A stretch of 12,848 nucleotides of DNA from JAENVU01 sp964544295. GTDB taxonomy: Bacteria; Actinomycetota; Acidimicrobiia; IMCC26256; JAENVU01. The position numbers were made by a program, and so were the translations under genes. Position 1 is the stretch's first letter, and each line of letters begins with the position of its first letter. This document shows positions 1-5,435 of this stretch, piece after piece. The notes below the pieces were generated by a model that worked only from the letters and a program-made list of their open reading frames with translations, was not told where the DNA came from and searched no databases. The stretch is taken from positions 1 to 12,848 of the forward strand of contig CAZJBJ010000115.1 of NCBI GenBank assembly GCA_964544295.1. Direction: 5' to 3'.

Positions 1-1
1 C

Positions 2-643
2 AACTATGCGAACGGCGTGTGGCAGGCGCGGCGGGCCGAACCGACCGACGACCTCGCGAGCATCATCGCCCACGCGACCGTCGACGGAGAACAGCTCGAC
101 GTCATCGACTTCAACCTGTTCTTCCTTCTGCTCATCGACGCGGGCGGTGACACGACCCGCAATCTCGTCGCGGGAGGAATCGACGCGCTGTTCGAGCATC
201 CCGACCAGGCGGCCTGGTTGCGCGCGGATCCCGACACCCGGCTCGTACCGGCCGTGGAGGAGCTTCTCCGCTGGGTGAGCCCCGTCGTGTACATGCGCAG
301 AACGGCGCGGCGCGACACCGAGATCCGTGGTGTGGAGATCGAGGCCGGTCAGAAGGTCGTGATGTATTACGGGGCGGCCAATCGCGACGAGGACGTGTTC
401 GGACCGACGGCCGCACAGCTCGACCTCGCCCGCTCCCCGAACGACCACATCGCATTCGGCGGTGGCGGACCGCATTTCTGCCTCGGCGCGCACATCGCGC
501 GCGTGGAGATCCACGCGCTGCTGCGCGAGGTCCTGACCCGCTGGCCCGAGCTTCGGCGGACCGGTCCGACCGAATGGTTGCCGTCGACGTTCATCTCCGG
601 CCCGAAGCATCTGCCGGTCCGGTTCGATCCTGCTCGGCATTGA
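2..643 (+). CDS. Cytochrome P450, C-terminal half (CYP124/125/142-like), cut by left edge
   Basis: Heme-thiolate monooxygenase lacking its N-terminus. The frame is open to the window edge and 213 residues are visible, about half of a usual bacterial P450 (400-430 aa). Visible hallmarks are the I-helix oxygen-activation motif DAGGDTTRN (bases 137-163), the K-helix ExxR within EELLRW (near 257-274), and the heme loop FGGGGPHFCLGAH with the cysteine ligand at 479-481. The run SPVVYMRRTARRDTEI and the four-glycine heme loop resemble actinobacterial CYP125/CYP142/CYP124, which oxidise steroid side chains or branched lipids. The substrate here cannot be fixed from the sequence. Redox partners are not in the window. 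It would need a ferredoxin and reductase encoded elsewhere. The stop is TGA at 641-643. Confidence 0.95.
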   Translation, partial: NYANGVWQARRAEPTDDLASIIAHATVDGEQLDVIDFNLFFLLLIDAGGDTTRNLVAGGIDALFEHPDQAAWLRADPDTRLVPAVEELLRWVSPVVYMRRTARRDTEIRGVEIEAGQKVVMYYGAANRDEDVFGPTAAQLDLARSPNDHIAFGGGGPHFCLGAHIARVEIHALLREVLTRWPELRRTGPTEWLPSTFISGPKHLPVRFDPARH

Positions 644-658
644 TACCGCGGTACCGCT

Positions 659-694
659 GAGGGGTCGGGGTGTCCGGTTTCTCCCCTCAACCGG
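659..694 (+). other. Interleaved inverted repeats after the P450 gene (possible pseudoknot)
   Basis: GAGGGG (659-664) can pair with CCCCTC (683-688), and CCGGTT (674-679) with AACCGG (689-694). The two helices interleave in the order of an H-type pseudoknot and would abut at 688/689. The stretch lies between the P450 stop and the lipoprotein start. A perfect 10-base palindrome, TACCGCGGTA, sits at 644-653 just after the stop. It could act as a P450 3' end or as a leader structure. There is no U-tract. Low certainty. Confidence 0.25.
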
Positions 695-721
695 GGAACC
701 GATGGTGGCGATAGCACGGCC

Positions 722-1192
722 ATGATGACAACCTCAGTACGCCGCATTGCAGTTGCCGGTCTCGCCCTGATGACCCTCGTCGGGGTCGCTTCGTGCAGTA
801 GCACGGAGTCGACGGTCAAGGCCGACGTCAAGAAGGTCGATCGCGCGTTGCACGACGGCGCCGTCCGGGCCTACGACGACGCCAAGAAGGGGATCGAGAC
901 CGCAGGCGACAAGATCGGCGACGGCAGTCGCGACGTCTACGACAAGACCAAGAGCGGTCTCGACTCGATCGGTTCGGACCTGGACAAGGCCGGCCGCAAG
1001 ACCGGTGACGAGGCCAAGCGCGCGTACCGCGACGTGCAGCATCACCTGGACAGCCTCGACCGTGACGTCGACCGCCACCTGCACAAGGCCGGCAACGACC
1101 TCGGCGACGCCGAGTACGACGCGTGGGGCGACGTCAAGGACGGCGTGCACCACACCCGCGACGCGATCGACCACGTGATCGACAAACTCTGA
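722..1192 (+). CDS. Asp/Lys-rich repeat lipoprotein, function unknown
   Basis: A 156-residue secreted lipoprotein. It begins with two basic residues (R7, R8), a hydrophobic stretch, and a lipobox VASC with Cys25 as the predicted lipidated residue. The mature part is very hydrophilic and should form amphipathic helices. Four imperfect repeats start near A50 (AYDDAKKGIETAG), V72 (VYDKTKSGLDSIG), A101 (AYRDVQHHLDSLD) and A134 (AWGDVKDGVHHTR). The composition recalls LEA-like or apolipoprotein-like stress and surface proteins, but I recognise no family. ATG occurs at 722 and 725. There is no clear Shine-Dalgarno sequence. A TAGCAC (712-717) lies 7 bases before the ATG at 725, so leaderless translation from 725 is possible. 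A strong hairpin follows the gene. Confidence 0.85.
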   Translation: MMTTSVRRIAVAGLALMTLVGVASCSSTESTVKADVKKVDRALHDGAVRAYDDAKKGIETAGDKIGDGSRDVYDKTKSGLDSIGSDLDKAGRKTGDEAKRAYRDVQHHLDSLDRDVDRHLHKAGNDLGDAEYDAWGDVKDGVHHTRDAIDHVIDKL

Positions 1193-1207
1193 CCACCGAG
1201 TTCACTC

Positions 1208-1251
1208 ATTCGAGGCCGGTATCCCGCGCACCGCGGGTACCGGCCTCGAAT
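1208..1251 (+). terminator. Strong hairpin terminator after the lipoprotein gene
   Basis: A perfect 14-bp stem pairs 1208-1221 with 1238-1251. It continues, after one bulged T (1222), as a further 6 bp (1223-1228 with 1232-1237) closed by a 3-base loop. No T-tract follows, as is common for actinobacterial terminators. It lies 16 bases after the lipoprotein stop (TGA 1190-1192) and isolates that gene from the Calx-beta gene. Confidence 0.8.
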
Positions 1252-1323
1252 CAATTGCGGTAGCGGTCCCGTTGCGGGCCCTCCACCGACCGGTCAGAAT
1301 CCCGGCGCGGGAGAGGGGGCGAG

Positions 1324-2208
1324 ATGCGAGCATTCCGATTGGTGGTCGGTGGGACGGCGGCCGGGTTGACCGTCGTCGCCAGCCTGGGCGGAGGTTGGGC
1401 ACCGGCGCATGCCGCCGCCGTGCCGACGGTGAGCATCGGTGACGTGTCGGTGGTCGAGGGGAGATCCACGAACCGCGCCGCACGTATGGCGATCACGCTG
1501 AGCGAGCCCGCGACCACGGTGGTGACCGTCGAATACTCGGTGACGGGTGGAACCGCCACACTCGGGGACGACTTCCGGAGTGGGGCGCGCACGGTCCGGT
1601 TCGTTCCGGGTCGGTCGGGGTTCACGCCGGTCACGAGGTTCGTCCCGATCGTGGTCCGGCCCGATGCGGTCGCGGAAGATGACGAGACGGTGCTGGTGGC
1701 GATCGGCAACCCGACCGGTGGGTACGTCCTCGGGCGCTCGACGGCCACTGCCACGATCATCGACGACGATCCACTCGCGACCAACGAGGTGTCGATCGGC
1801 GACGCATCGGTCGTCGAGGGTGATAGCGGGATGCGGCTCTTGCGGTTCCCGGTGACGCTCAGCGACCGTTCGTACTACGAGTCGGTGGCGGTCACCTGGA
1901 CGATCGACGCGGTGTCCGCGAACTGTGCACCGGTGGTGAAGCGGCTGCCGACCGTCGTCGATCAGGATTGTGGCGTGCTGACGAACCTGGTTCGGCCCGG
2001 GAATCTGTTCCGGGCGCTGTTCCCCCTCGGTCCGGCACCGCCCCGGACGGGCATCCCGGGACCGACGGCGGTGTCGAAGTTCATCGACTTCGCCGTCTTC
2101 CCGGACACGGTCACCGAGGGTGACGAACAGTTCACGGTCACGATCCAATCGAGCAACTTCCCCATCGGACGAGCGGTGGCGACCGGAACCATCGTCGACG
2201 ACGACTGA
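1324..2208 (+). CDS. Secreted protein with two Calx-beta domains
   Basis: A 294-residue exported protein. The signal peptide is residues 1-30 (R2 and R5, a hydrophobic core, AHA before the likely cleavage after A30). The first Calx-beta domain runs from about VPTVSIGDVSVVEG (33-46) to ATIIDDDP. The second runs from NEVSIGDASVVEG to the terminal GTIVDDD, which ends the protein. The acidic DDD/EDDE loops are where family members bind Ca2+. The second domain has an insertion of about 50 residues with two cysteines, which could form a disulfide. Such domains usually occur as repeats in large adhesion or surface proteins. A two-domain protein with no anchor or sorting signal is short. A purine-rich stretch, GAGAGGGGG, precedes the ATG. 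Likely an extracellular Ca2+-binding or matrix protein; no enzyme domain is seen. Confidence 0.88.
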   Translation: MRAFRLVVGGTAAGLTVVASLGGGWAPAHAAAVPTVSIGDVSVVEGRSTNRAARMAITLSEPATTVVTVEYSVTGGTATLGDDFRSGARTVRFVPGRSGFTPVTRFVPIVVRPDAVAEDDETVLVAIGNPTGGYVLGRSTATATIIDDDPLATNEVSIGDASVVEGDSGMRLLRFPVTLSDRSYYESVAVTWTIDAVSANCAPVVKRLPTVVDQDCGVLTNLVRPGNLFRALFPLGPAPPRTGIPGPTAVSKFIDFAVFPDTVTEGDEQFTVTIQSSNFPIGRAVATGTIVDDD

Positions 2209-2255
2209 TGCGAGGGGTCCGCCATTGGTTCCGGCGCAGTGTCTACGGTCGCGAC

Positions 2256-2444
2256 ATGGACGGTCTCTGTGCGGAGTGCGGATGTGTCCTCGACCACGAC
2301 CAGATCGTGGAGTCGTGTCGGACGGTCGACTGTTGCTGCTGGCTCCTCCCGGGGCAGCCCGAGCGTCTTCCGGTGCGATCCGACGACGGTTGGCTGGATC
2401 TCGAAGCTCCGACGCCACATCACATCGAACCGGTCTCCTTCTGA
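2256..2444 (+). CDS. Small cysteine-rich hypothetical protein
   Basis: A 62-residue ORF from the ATG at 2256. An in-frame ATG at 2208 overlaps the Calx-beta stop as TGATG and would give 77 residues by translational coupling. The Cys pattern is CAECGC near the start, then a single Cys, then CCC. With nearby His and Asp residues this could hold a zinc or other metal, but it matches no family I recognise. I prefer the 2256 start because the extra N-terminal residues (RHWFRRSVYGR) look like untranslated sequence, although neither start has a good ribosome binding site. About three quarters of codons end in G or C, which fits weak coding bias for this genome. It could be a chance ORF. Confidence 0.45.
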   Translation: MDGLCAECGCVLDHDQIVESCRTVDCCCWLLPGQPERLPVRSDDGWLDLEAPTPHHIEPVSF

Positions 2445-2492
2445 TCGCGTCGGTCTGACCACCTCGATCTGATCGACCGACGCCGGACGCGA

Positions 2493-2528
2493 AACCGCCC
2501 GCCCCGCGGGGGGACGGGGCGGGCGGTT
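2493..2528. terminator. Bidirectional hairpin terminator between convergent genes
   Basis: A perfect 14-bp GC-rich stem pairs 2493-2506 with 2515-2528 around an 8-base loop. It lies between the end of the rightward small Cys-rich ORF (2444) and the stop of the leftward fasciclin gene (2559), so it can serve both directions. On the minus strand the stem is followed by a short TTT. Confidence 0.8.
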
Positions 2529-2530
2529 CC

Positions 2531-2556
2531 GGTTGGGGTTGGGGTTGGTGCGGGGG
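2531..2556 (+). repeat. G-rich tract with TTGGGG repeats
   Basis: GGTTGGGGTTGGGGTTGG occupies 2531-2548 and a further G5 run is at 2552-2556. It sits between the terminator stem and the fasciclin stop codon. The runs could form a G-quadruplex on this strand, which is the non-template strand with respect to the rightward genes. It may simply be low-complexity sequence. Confidence 0.35.
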
Positions 2557-2558
2557 AT

Positions 2559-3131
2559 CTACGCCGGCGGCAACAGCACCGTGTCGATGACGTGGATGAC
2601 GCCGTTCGAGGCTTCGATGTCGGTCGCCACGACCTTGGACTTGTTGCCCTGGCCGTCGGTGATGATGACGTCGCTACCTTCCACCGAGACGGTGAAGTCT
2701 CCGCCGTTCACCGTGGTGACCGGACCGGGCTTCACGTCGGCCGCCATCACGGTTCCCGAGACGACGTGGTAGGTGAGGATGTCGGCCAGCTGCTGCTTGT
2801 TCTCGGGCAGCAGCAGCGAGTCGAGCGTCCCGGCGGGCAGCTTGGCGAACGCCGCGTCGGTCGGCGCGAACACCGTGAACGGTCCTTCACCCGACAGGGT
2901 CTCGACGAGGTCAGCGGCCTTCACTGCCGCCACGAGCGTCGAGAAGTCGGGGTTCCCGGACGCGATCTCGACGATCGTCTGCGCCGGTGCCTCCGGGGCC
3001 GTGGTGGTGGTCTTCTCGGGCTTGGTCTCGGCCTTGTCGGCGCTGCTGCTCGACGAGCACGCACCGAGCGCGAGCGCGGCAACGGTGATCATCGCCACCG
3101 GGACTACGGACCGGAGCTTGATCGGTCGCAT
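2559..3131 (-). CDS. Fasciclin (FAS1) domain lipoprotein, MPT70/MPT83-like
   Basis: A 190-residue surface lipoprotein with a single FAS1 domain. The signal peptide ends in the lipobox LGAC with Cys25 lipidated. A Ser/Thr/Lys/Pro linker follows (about 26-50). The FAS1 domain (about 52-190) shows the H1 motif FTVFAPTDAAFAKLP, the H2 region YHVVSGTVMAADVK, and the terminal VIHVIDTVLLPP. FAS1 proteins act in adhesion or cell-surface interactions. In mycobacteria MPT70 and MPT83 have this fold and depend on sigma factor SigK. The start is supported by AAGGAG upstream of the ATG at 3131. A SigK-like promoter copy lies at 3173-3200, giving a leader of about 34 bases. An ECF sigma gene is 1.7 kb away, so control by that sigma factor is a reasonable inference. 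Confidence 0.95.
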   Translation of the reverse strand: MRPIKLRSVVPVAMITVAALALGACSSSSSADKAETKPEKTTTTAPEAPAQTIVEIASGNPDFSTLVAAVKAADLVETLSGEGPFTVFAPTDAAFAKLPAGTLDSLLLPENKQQLADILTYHVVSGTVMAADVKPGPVTTVNGGDFTVSVEGSDVIITDGQGNKSKVVATDIEASNGVIHVIDTVLLPPA

Positions 3132-3172
3132 GGGTCATCTCTCCTTGGGGGGTTTCGGGTTGGTCAGCAGGT

Positions 3173-3200
3173 CTCCGGAGCCGGATGGCAGAGTGGATGA
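3173..3200 (-). promoter_or_regulatory. ECF/SigK-like promoter of the fasciclin gene
   Basis: Read on the minus strand: TCATCC (3200-3195), a 16-base spacer, then CCGGAG (3178-3173). CGG precedes the first block and GGCT ends the spacer just before CCGGAG. The same arrangement recurs at 8109-8136, 9688-9715 and, on the plus strand, 3244-3271. A transcript would start near 3165, about 34 bases before the ATG and upstream of its AAGGAG ribosome binding site. Confidence 0.75.
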
Positions 3201-3208
3201 CCGATTGA

Positions 3209-3222
3209 CGAAAAACTTTTCG
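3209..3222. repeat. AT-rich inverted repeat between two divergent promoters
   Basis: CGAAAA (3209-3214), spacer AC, TTTTCG (3217-3222) is a perfect inverted repeat. It lies between the two outward-facing promoter elements of this 147-base divergent region. It is unusually AT-rich for this DNA. It could be an operator or a bend. No family of binding protein can be named. Confidence 0.4.
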
Positions 3223-3243
3223 GGATCCGGATTTCCTGCCGGA

Positions 3244-3271
3244 TCATCCGCCTGTAGCGACTGCCCCGGAG
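3244..3271 (+). promoter_or_regulatory. ECF/SigK-like promoter of the SDR/DUF2867-sigma operon
   Basis: TCATCC (3244-3249), a 16-base spacer, then CCGGAG (3266-3271). Seven bases later comes the ATG at 3279, so transcription would start at or next to the start codon and give a leaderless mRNA. GGAGAAGG just before the ATG also resembles a ribosome binding site, but in this reading its first part belongs to the -10 element. If the sigma gene downstream is co-transcribed, this element gives positive autoregulation. Confidence 0.72.
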
Positions 3272-3278
3272 AAGGATC

Positions 3279-4787
3279 ATGGAGATCGAACCGCGTCGAG
3301 TGCTCGTAGCCGGCGCGACCGGGTACATCGGAAGGCGACTGGTCTCCGAGCTGGTGGCCTCGGGCCACACCGTGCGGTGTCTGGCGCGCACACCCTCCAA
3401 GCTCGACTCGGAGGTCTGGCGTTCGGACGTCGAGGTCGTGGCCGGCGACGTGCTGGACGCGGCTTCACTCGTTCCGGCGTTCGAGGACGTCGACGTCGCG
3501 TACTACCTCGTCCACTCCATCGGTTCACAACCCGATTGGCGCGAGCGCGACATGCGTGCGGCGGAGAACTTCCGCGACGCGGCCGCGGCTGCCTCGGTGG
3601 AGCAGATGGTCTACCTCGGCGGGCTCGGTGACGATGCCGGTGGTGCACTGTCGACGCACCTCGCGAGCCGGCACGAGGTCGGTCGCGTGTTGGCCCGAGG
3701 TCCGGTGCCACTGACCGAACTTCGGGCTGCGGTCGTGATCGGGTCGGGCAGTGCGAGCTTCGAGATGCTGCGTCACCTCGTCGAGGTGCTCCCGATCATG
3801 ACGACACCGCGCTGGGTGGAAACCCGTGTGCAACCCATCGCGGTGCGCGACGTCCTCGTCTACCTCGTCGGTGTGCTGGGGAATCCGCGCGCCCTGGGTC
3901 GGGTCTTCGAGATCGGCGGCGCGGATGTCGTGACCTACCGGAAGATGATGCAGCTGTATGCGGAATGCGCGGGTCTGCGACGACGGGTCATCATCCCGGT
4001 GCCGGTGTTGAGTCCCCGGCTGTCCTCGCTGTGGGTCGGGCTCGTGACCCCGATCCCGGCCGACCTCGCCCGTCCGCTCATCGACAGTCTGGTCAACGAG
4101 GTCGTCGTCTCCGATCCGGCGATCGCCGATGTGGTCCCCCACCAACCGATTGACTGCCGCAGCGCGATCGTGTTGGCGTTGCGCCGGGTCGGCGATGCGG
4201 AACTCACCACGCGCTGGACCGACGCCGAGCTCTACGGCCGGACACCGGCCGACCCGATGCCCGCCGACCCGGACTGGGCGGGTGCGACCATCCTCGTCGA
4301 CCGCCAGACCGTCCGATCGACCGCGAGCCCCGAGGCGATCTACGCCGAGGTCACCGCCCTCGGAGGTGATCGGGGGTGGCTCGTCGGCGGCTGGCTGTGG
4401 AGCATCCGTGGCTGGATGGATCAGCTCATGGGGGGAGTCGGGCTGCGCCGCGGCCGCCGGCATCCCACCGATCTGCGAATCGGCGACGTCGTCGACTTCT
4501 GGCGAGTGGAGGCATTGGAACCAGCCCGCCTCGTGCGATTCCGGGCCGAGATGTTGCTGCCGGGAAACGCCTGGTTGGAGTGGTCGATCCGGCGCGACGA
4601 AGCGACGGGAGCATCGGTGCTCGAACAGCGGGCCCTGTTCAACCCGCGCGGCCTGTTCGGGCGGGCCTACTGGTACGCCGTCGCCCCATTTCACCGTTTC
4701 ATCTTCCGACCCATGGCGCGCCGACTGGTCGATCTGGCCGAAGCCTCGGGCGGCGGTCGCAGCCGAACCCGCGCACAATCGCCATAG
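3279..4787 (+). CDS. NAD(P)-binding SDR-type protein with C-terminal DUF2867 domain (YbjT-like)
   Basis: A 502-residue two-domain protein. The N-terminal Rossmann domain (about 7-300) starts with VLVAGATGYIG, whose glycines 12, 15 and 18 form the NAD(P) loop of atypical SDR/NmrA-like proteins. It continues with LARTPSKL, AGDVLD, YYLVHSIG and VYLGGLG. No classical YxxxK catalytic pair is evident, as is common in this branch. The C-terminal DUF2867 domain (about 336-490) carries WLVGGWLWSIRGWMDQLMGG and FRAEMLLPGNAWLEWSI, and may hold a hydrophobic ligand. E. coli YbjT has a similar SDR fold. The reaction is unknown. The ATG at 3279 follows a promoter element by 7 bases. A sigma gene begins 65 bases after the stop, probably on the same transcript. 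Confidence 0.9.
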   Translation: MEIEPRRVLVAGATGYIGRRLVSELVASGHTVRCLARTPSKLDSEVWRSDVEVVAGDVLDAASLVPAFEDVDVAYYLVHSIGSQPDWRERDMRAAENFRDAAAAASVEQMVYLGGLGDDAGGALSTHLASRHEVGRVLARGPVPLTELRAAVVIGSGSASFEMLRHLVEVLPIMTTPRWVETRVQPIAVRDVLVYLVGVLGNPRALGRVFEIGGADVVTYRKMMQLYAECAGLRRRVIIPVPVLSPRLSSLWVGLVTPIPADLARPLIDSLVNEVVVSDPAIADVVPHQPIDCRSAIVLALRRVGDAELTTRWTDAELYGRTPADPMPADPDWAGATILVDRQTVRSTASPEAIYAEVTALGGDRGWLVGGWLWSIRGWMDQLMGGVGLRRGRRHPTDLRIGDVVDFWRVEALEPARLVRFRAEMLLPGNAWLEWSIRRDEATGASVLEQRALFNPRGLFGRAYWYAVAPFHRFIFRPMARRLVDLAEASGGGRSRTRAQSP

Positions 4788-4852
4788 CCGCCTGCCCCCG
4801 GGGACCGATCGCGGCCTAGCGTGGTCGCGAGAGTTCGGGGTCAGGTGGATCG

Positions 4853-5425
4853 GTGGGACGAACGAATCTGGCAGATGCGGGGGAGCGGGAGTTGGTCGCG
4901 GCGATTTCCGCCGGCGACGAAGGCGCGCTCGCCGAGGCCGTCCGCCGTCACCGCGCGCCCGTGCTCGCGTTCGCCAGGCGGTTGGTGGGCGACGACGCTC
5001 GGGCGGAGGAGATCTCCCAGGACGTGTTCGTCCGGCTGTGGGAACGCTCGGATCGCTTCGACGACGGGCGCGGTTCGCTTCGGAGCTTTCTCCTCGCCGT
5101 GACCCACGGCCGATCGATCGACGTCATCCGTTCGGACGCGTCTCGGAGGACGCGCGAGGTGCGCGAGGCCTCGGAGCCACCGCCGCCACCGGAGAGTCCG
5201 GAATCCGTCGTGGTCGCGGGCAGCGTTGCGTCCAGTCTTCGTCGAGCCCTCGCGCAGTTGCCCGATCTTGAGCGCGAGGCCGTCGAGCTCGCGTACGTGG
5301 GCGGGCACAGCTACCGGGCGGTCGCCACCCTGCTGGACCAGCCCGAGGGCACGGTGAAGAGTCGGATTCGGAGTGGCCTCGCCAAACTGCGGGGGCTGTT
5401 GGCCGAGGAAGACCTCGAATCCTGA
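4853..5425 (+). CDS. ECF (extracytoplasmic function) RNA polymerase sigma factor, SigK-like
   Basis: A 190-residue sigma-70 family protein with only regions 2 and 4. Region 2 (about 22-95) includes AEEISQDVFVRLWERSDRFD and GSLRSFLLAVTHGRSIDVIRSD. Region 4 (about 130-183) includes LPDLEREAVELAYVGGHSYRAV and the helix-turn-helix end GTVKSRIRSGLAKLR. A Pro/Glu-rich linker joins them. The run ELAYVGGHSY and the KSRIR end resemble SigK and the light-induced LitS. The GTG start is supported by AGGTGG at 4843-4848, four bases upstream. No anti-sigma gene (RskA-type) follows. Instead a B12-binding protein gene converges on it with a 6-base gap. The promoter repeats around it are the likely targets. 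TAGCGT at 4817-4822 could be an extra -10 element. Confidence 0.95.
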   Translation: MGRTNLADAGERELVAAISAGDEGALAEAVRRHRAPVLAFARRLVGDDARAEEISQDVFVRLWERSDRFDDGRGSLRSFLLAVTHGRSIDVIRSDASRRTREVREASEPPPPPESPESVVVAGSVASSLRRALAQLPDLEREAVELAYVGGHSYRAVATLLDQPEGTVKSRIRSGLAKLRGLLAEEDLES

Positions 5426-5435
5426 TCCGGATCAG
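5422..5435. other. Perfect palindrome holding both convergent stop codons
   Basis: CTGATCCGGATCAG is a perfect 14-base palindrome containing the sigma stop (TGA 5423-5425) and the B12-protein stop (TGA on the minus strand, 5434-5432). Both reading frames therefore end within one symmetric element. It is too short and loopless to be a strong terminator. No other terminator is visible between these convergent genes, so antisense overlap of their transcripts is likely. Confidence 0.6.

Noticed and set aside
1962..2462. 166-codon minus-strand frame over the Calx-beta C-terminus and Cys-rich ORF
   Set aside because: No recognisable domain; it overlaps the clear second Calx-beta domain. It does weaken confidence in the Cys-rich ORF slightly.
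3205..3233. TTGACG as a housekeeping -35 box
   Set aside because: No acceptable -10 hexamer lies 16-18 bases downstream (CGGATT there), and the TCATCC-N16-CCGGAG element just after fits better.
3525..4778. 417-codon minus-strand frame opposite the SDR/DUF2867 gene
   Set aside because: Low-complexity His/Arg/Asp composition and no motifs; the plus strand has a clear NAD(P)-binding protein.
4853..5425. Naming the sigma gene sigK or litS
   Set aside because: Similarity to both groups is visible, but orthology cannot be shown without alignment or phylogeny, and the RskA partner is missing.
5422..5435. TGATCC within the palindrome as a Rhodobacter RpoE-type -35 box
   Set aside because: No matching -10 at the expected distance, and the site lies between convergent gene ends.
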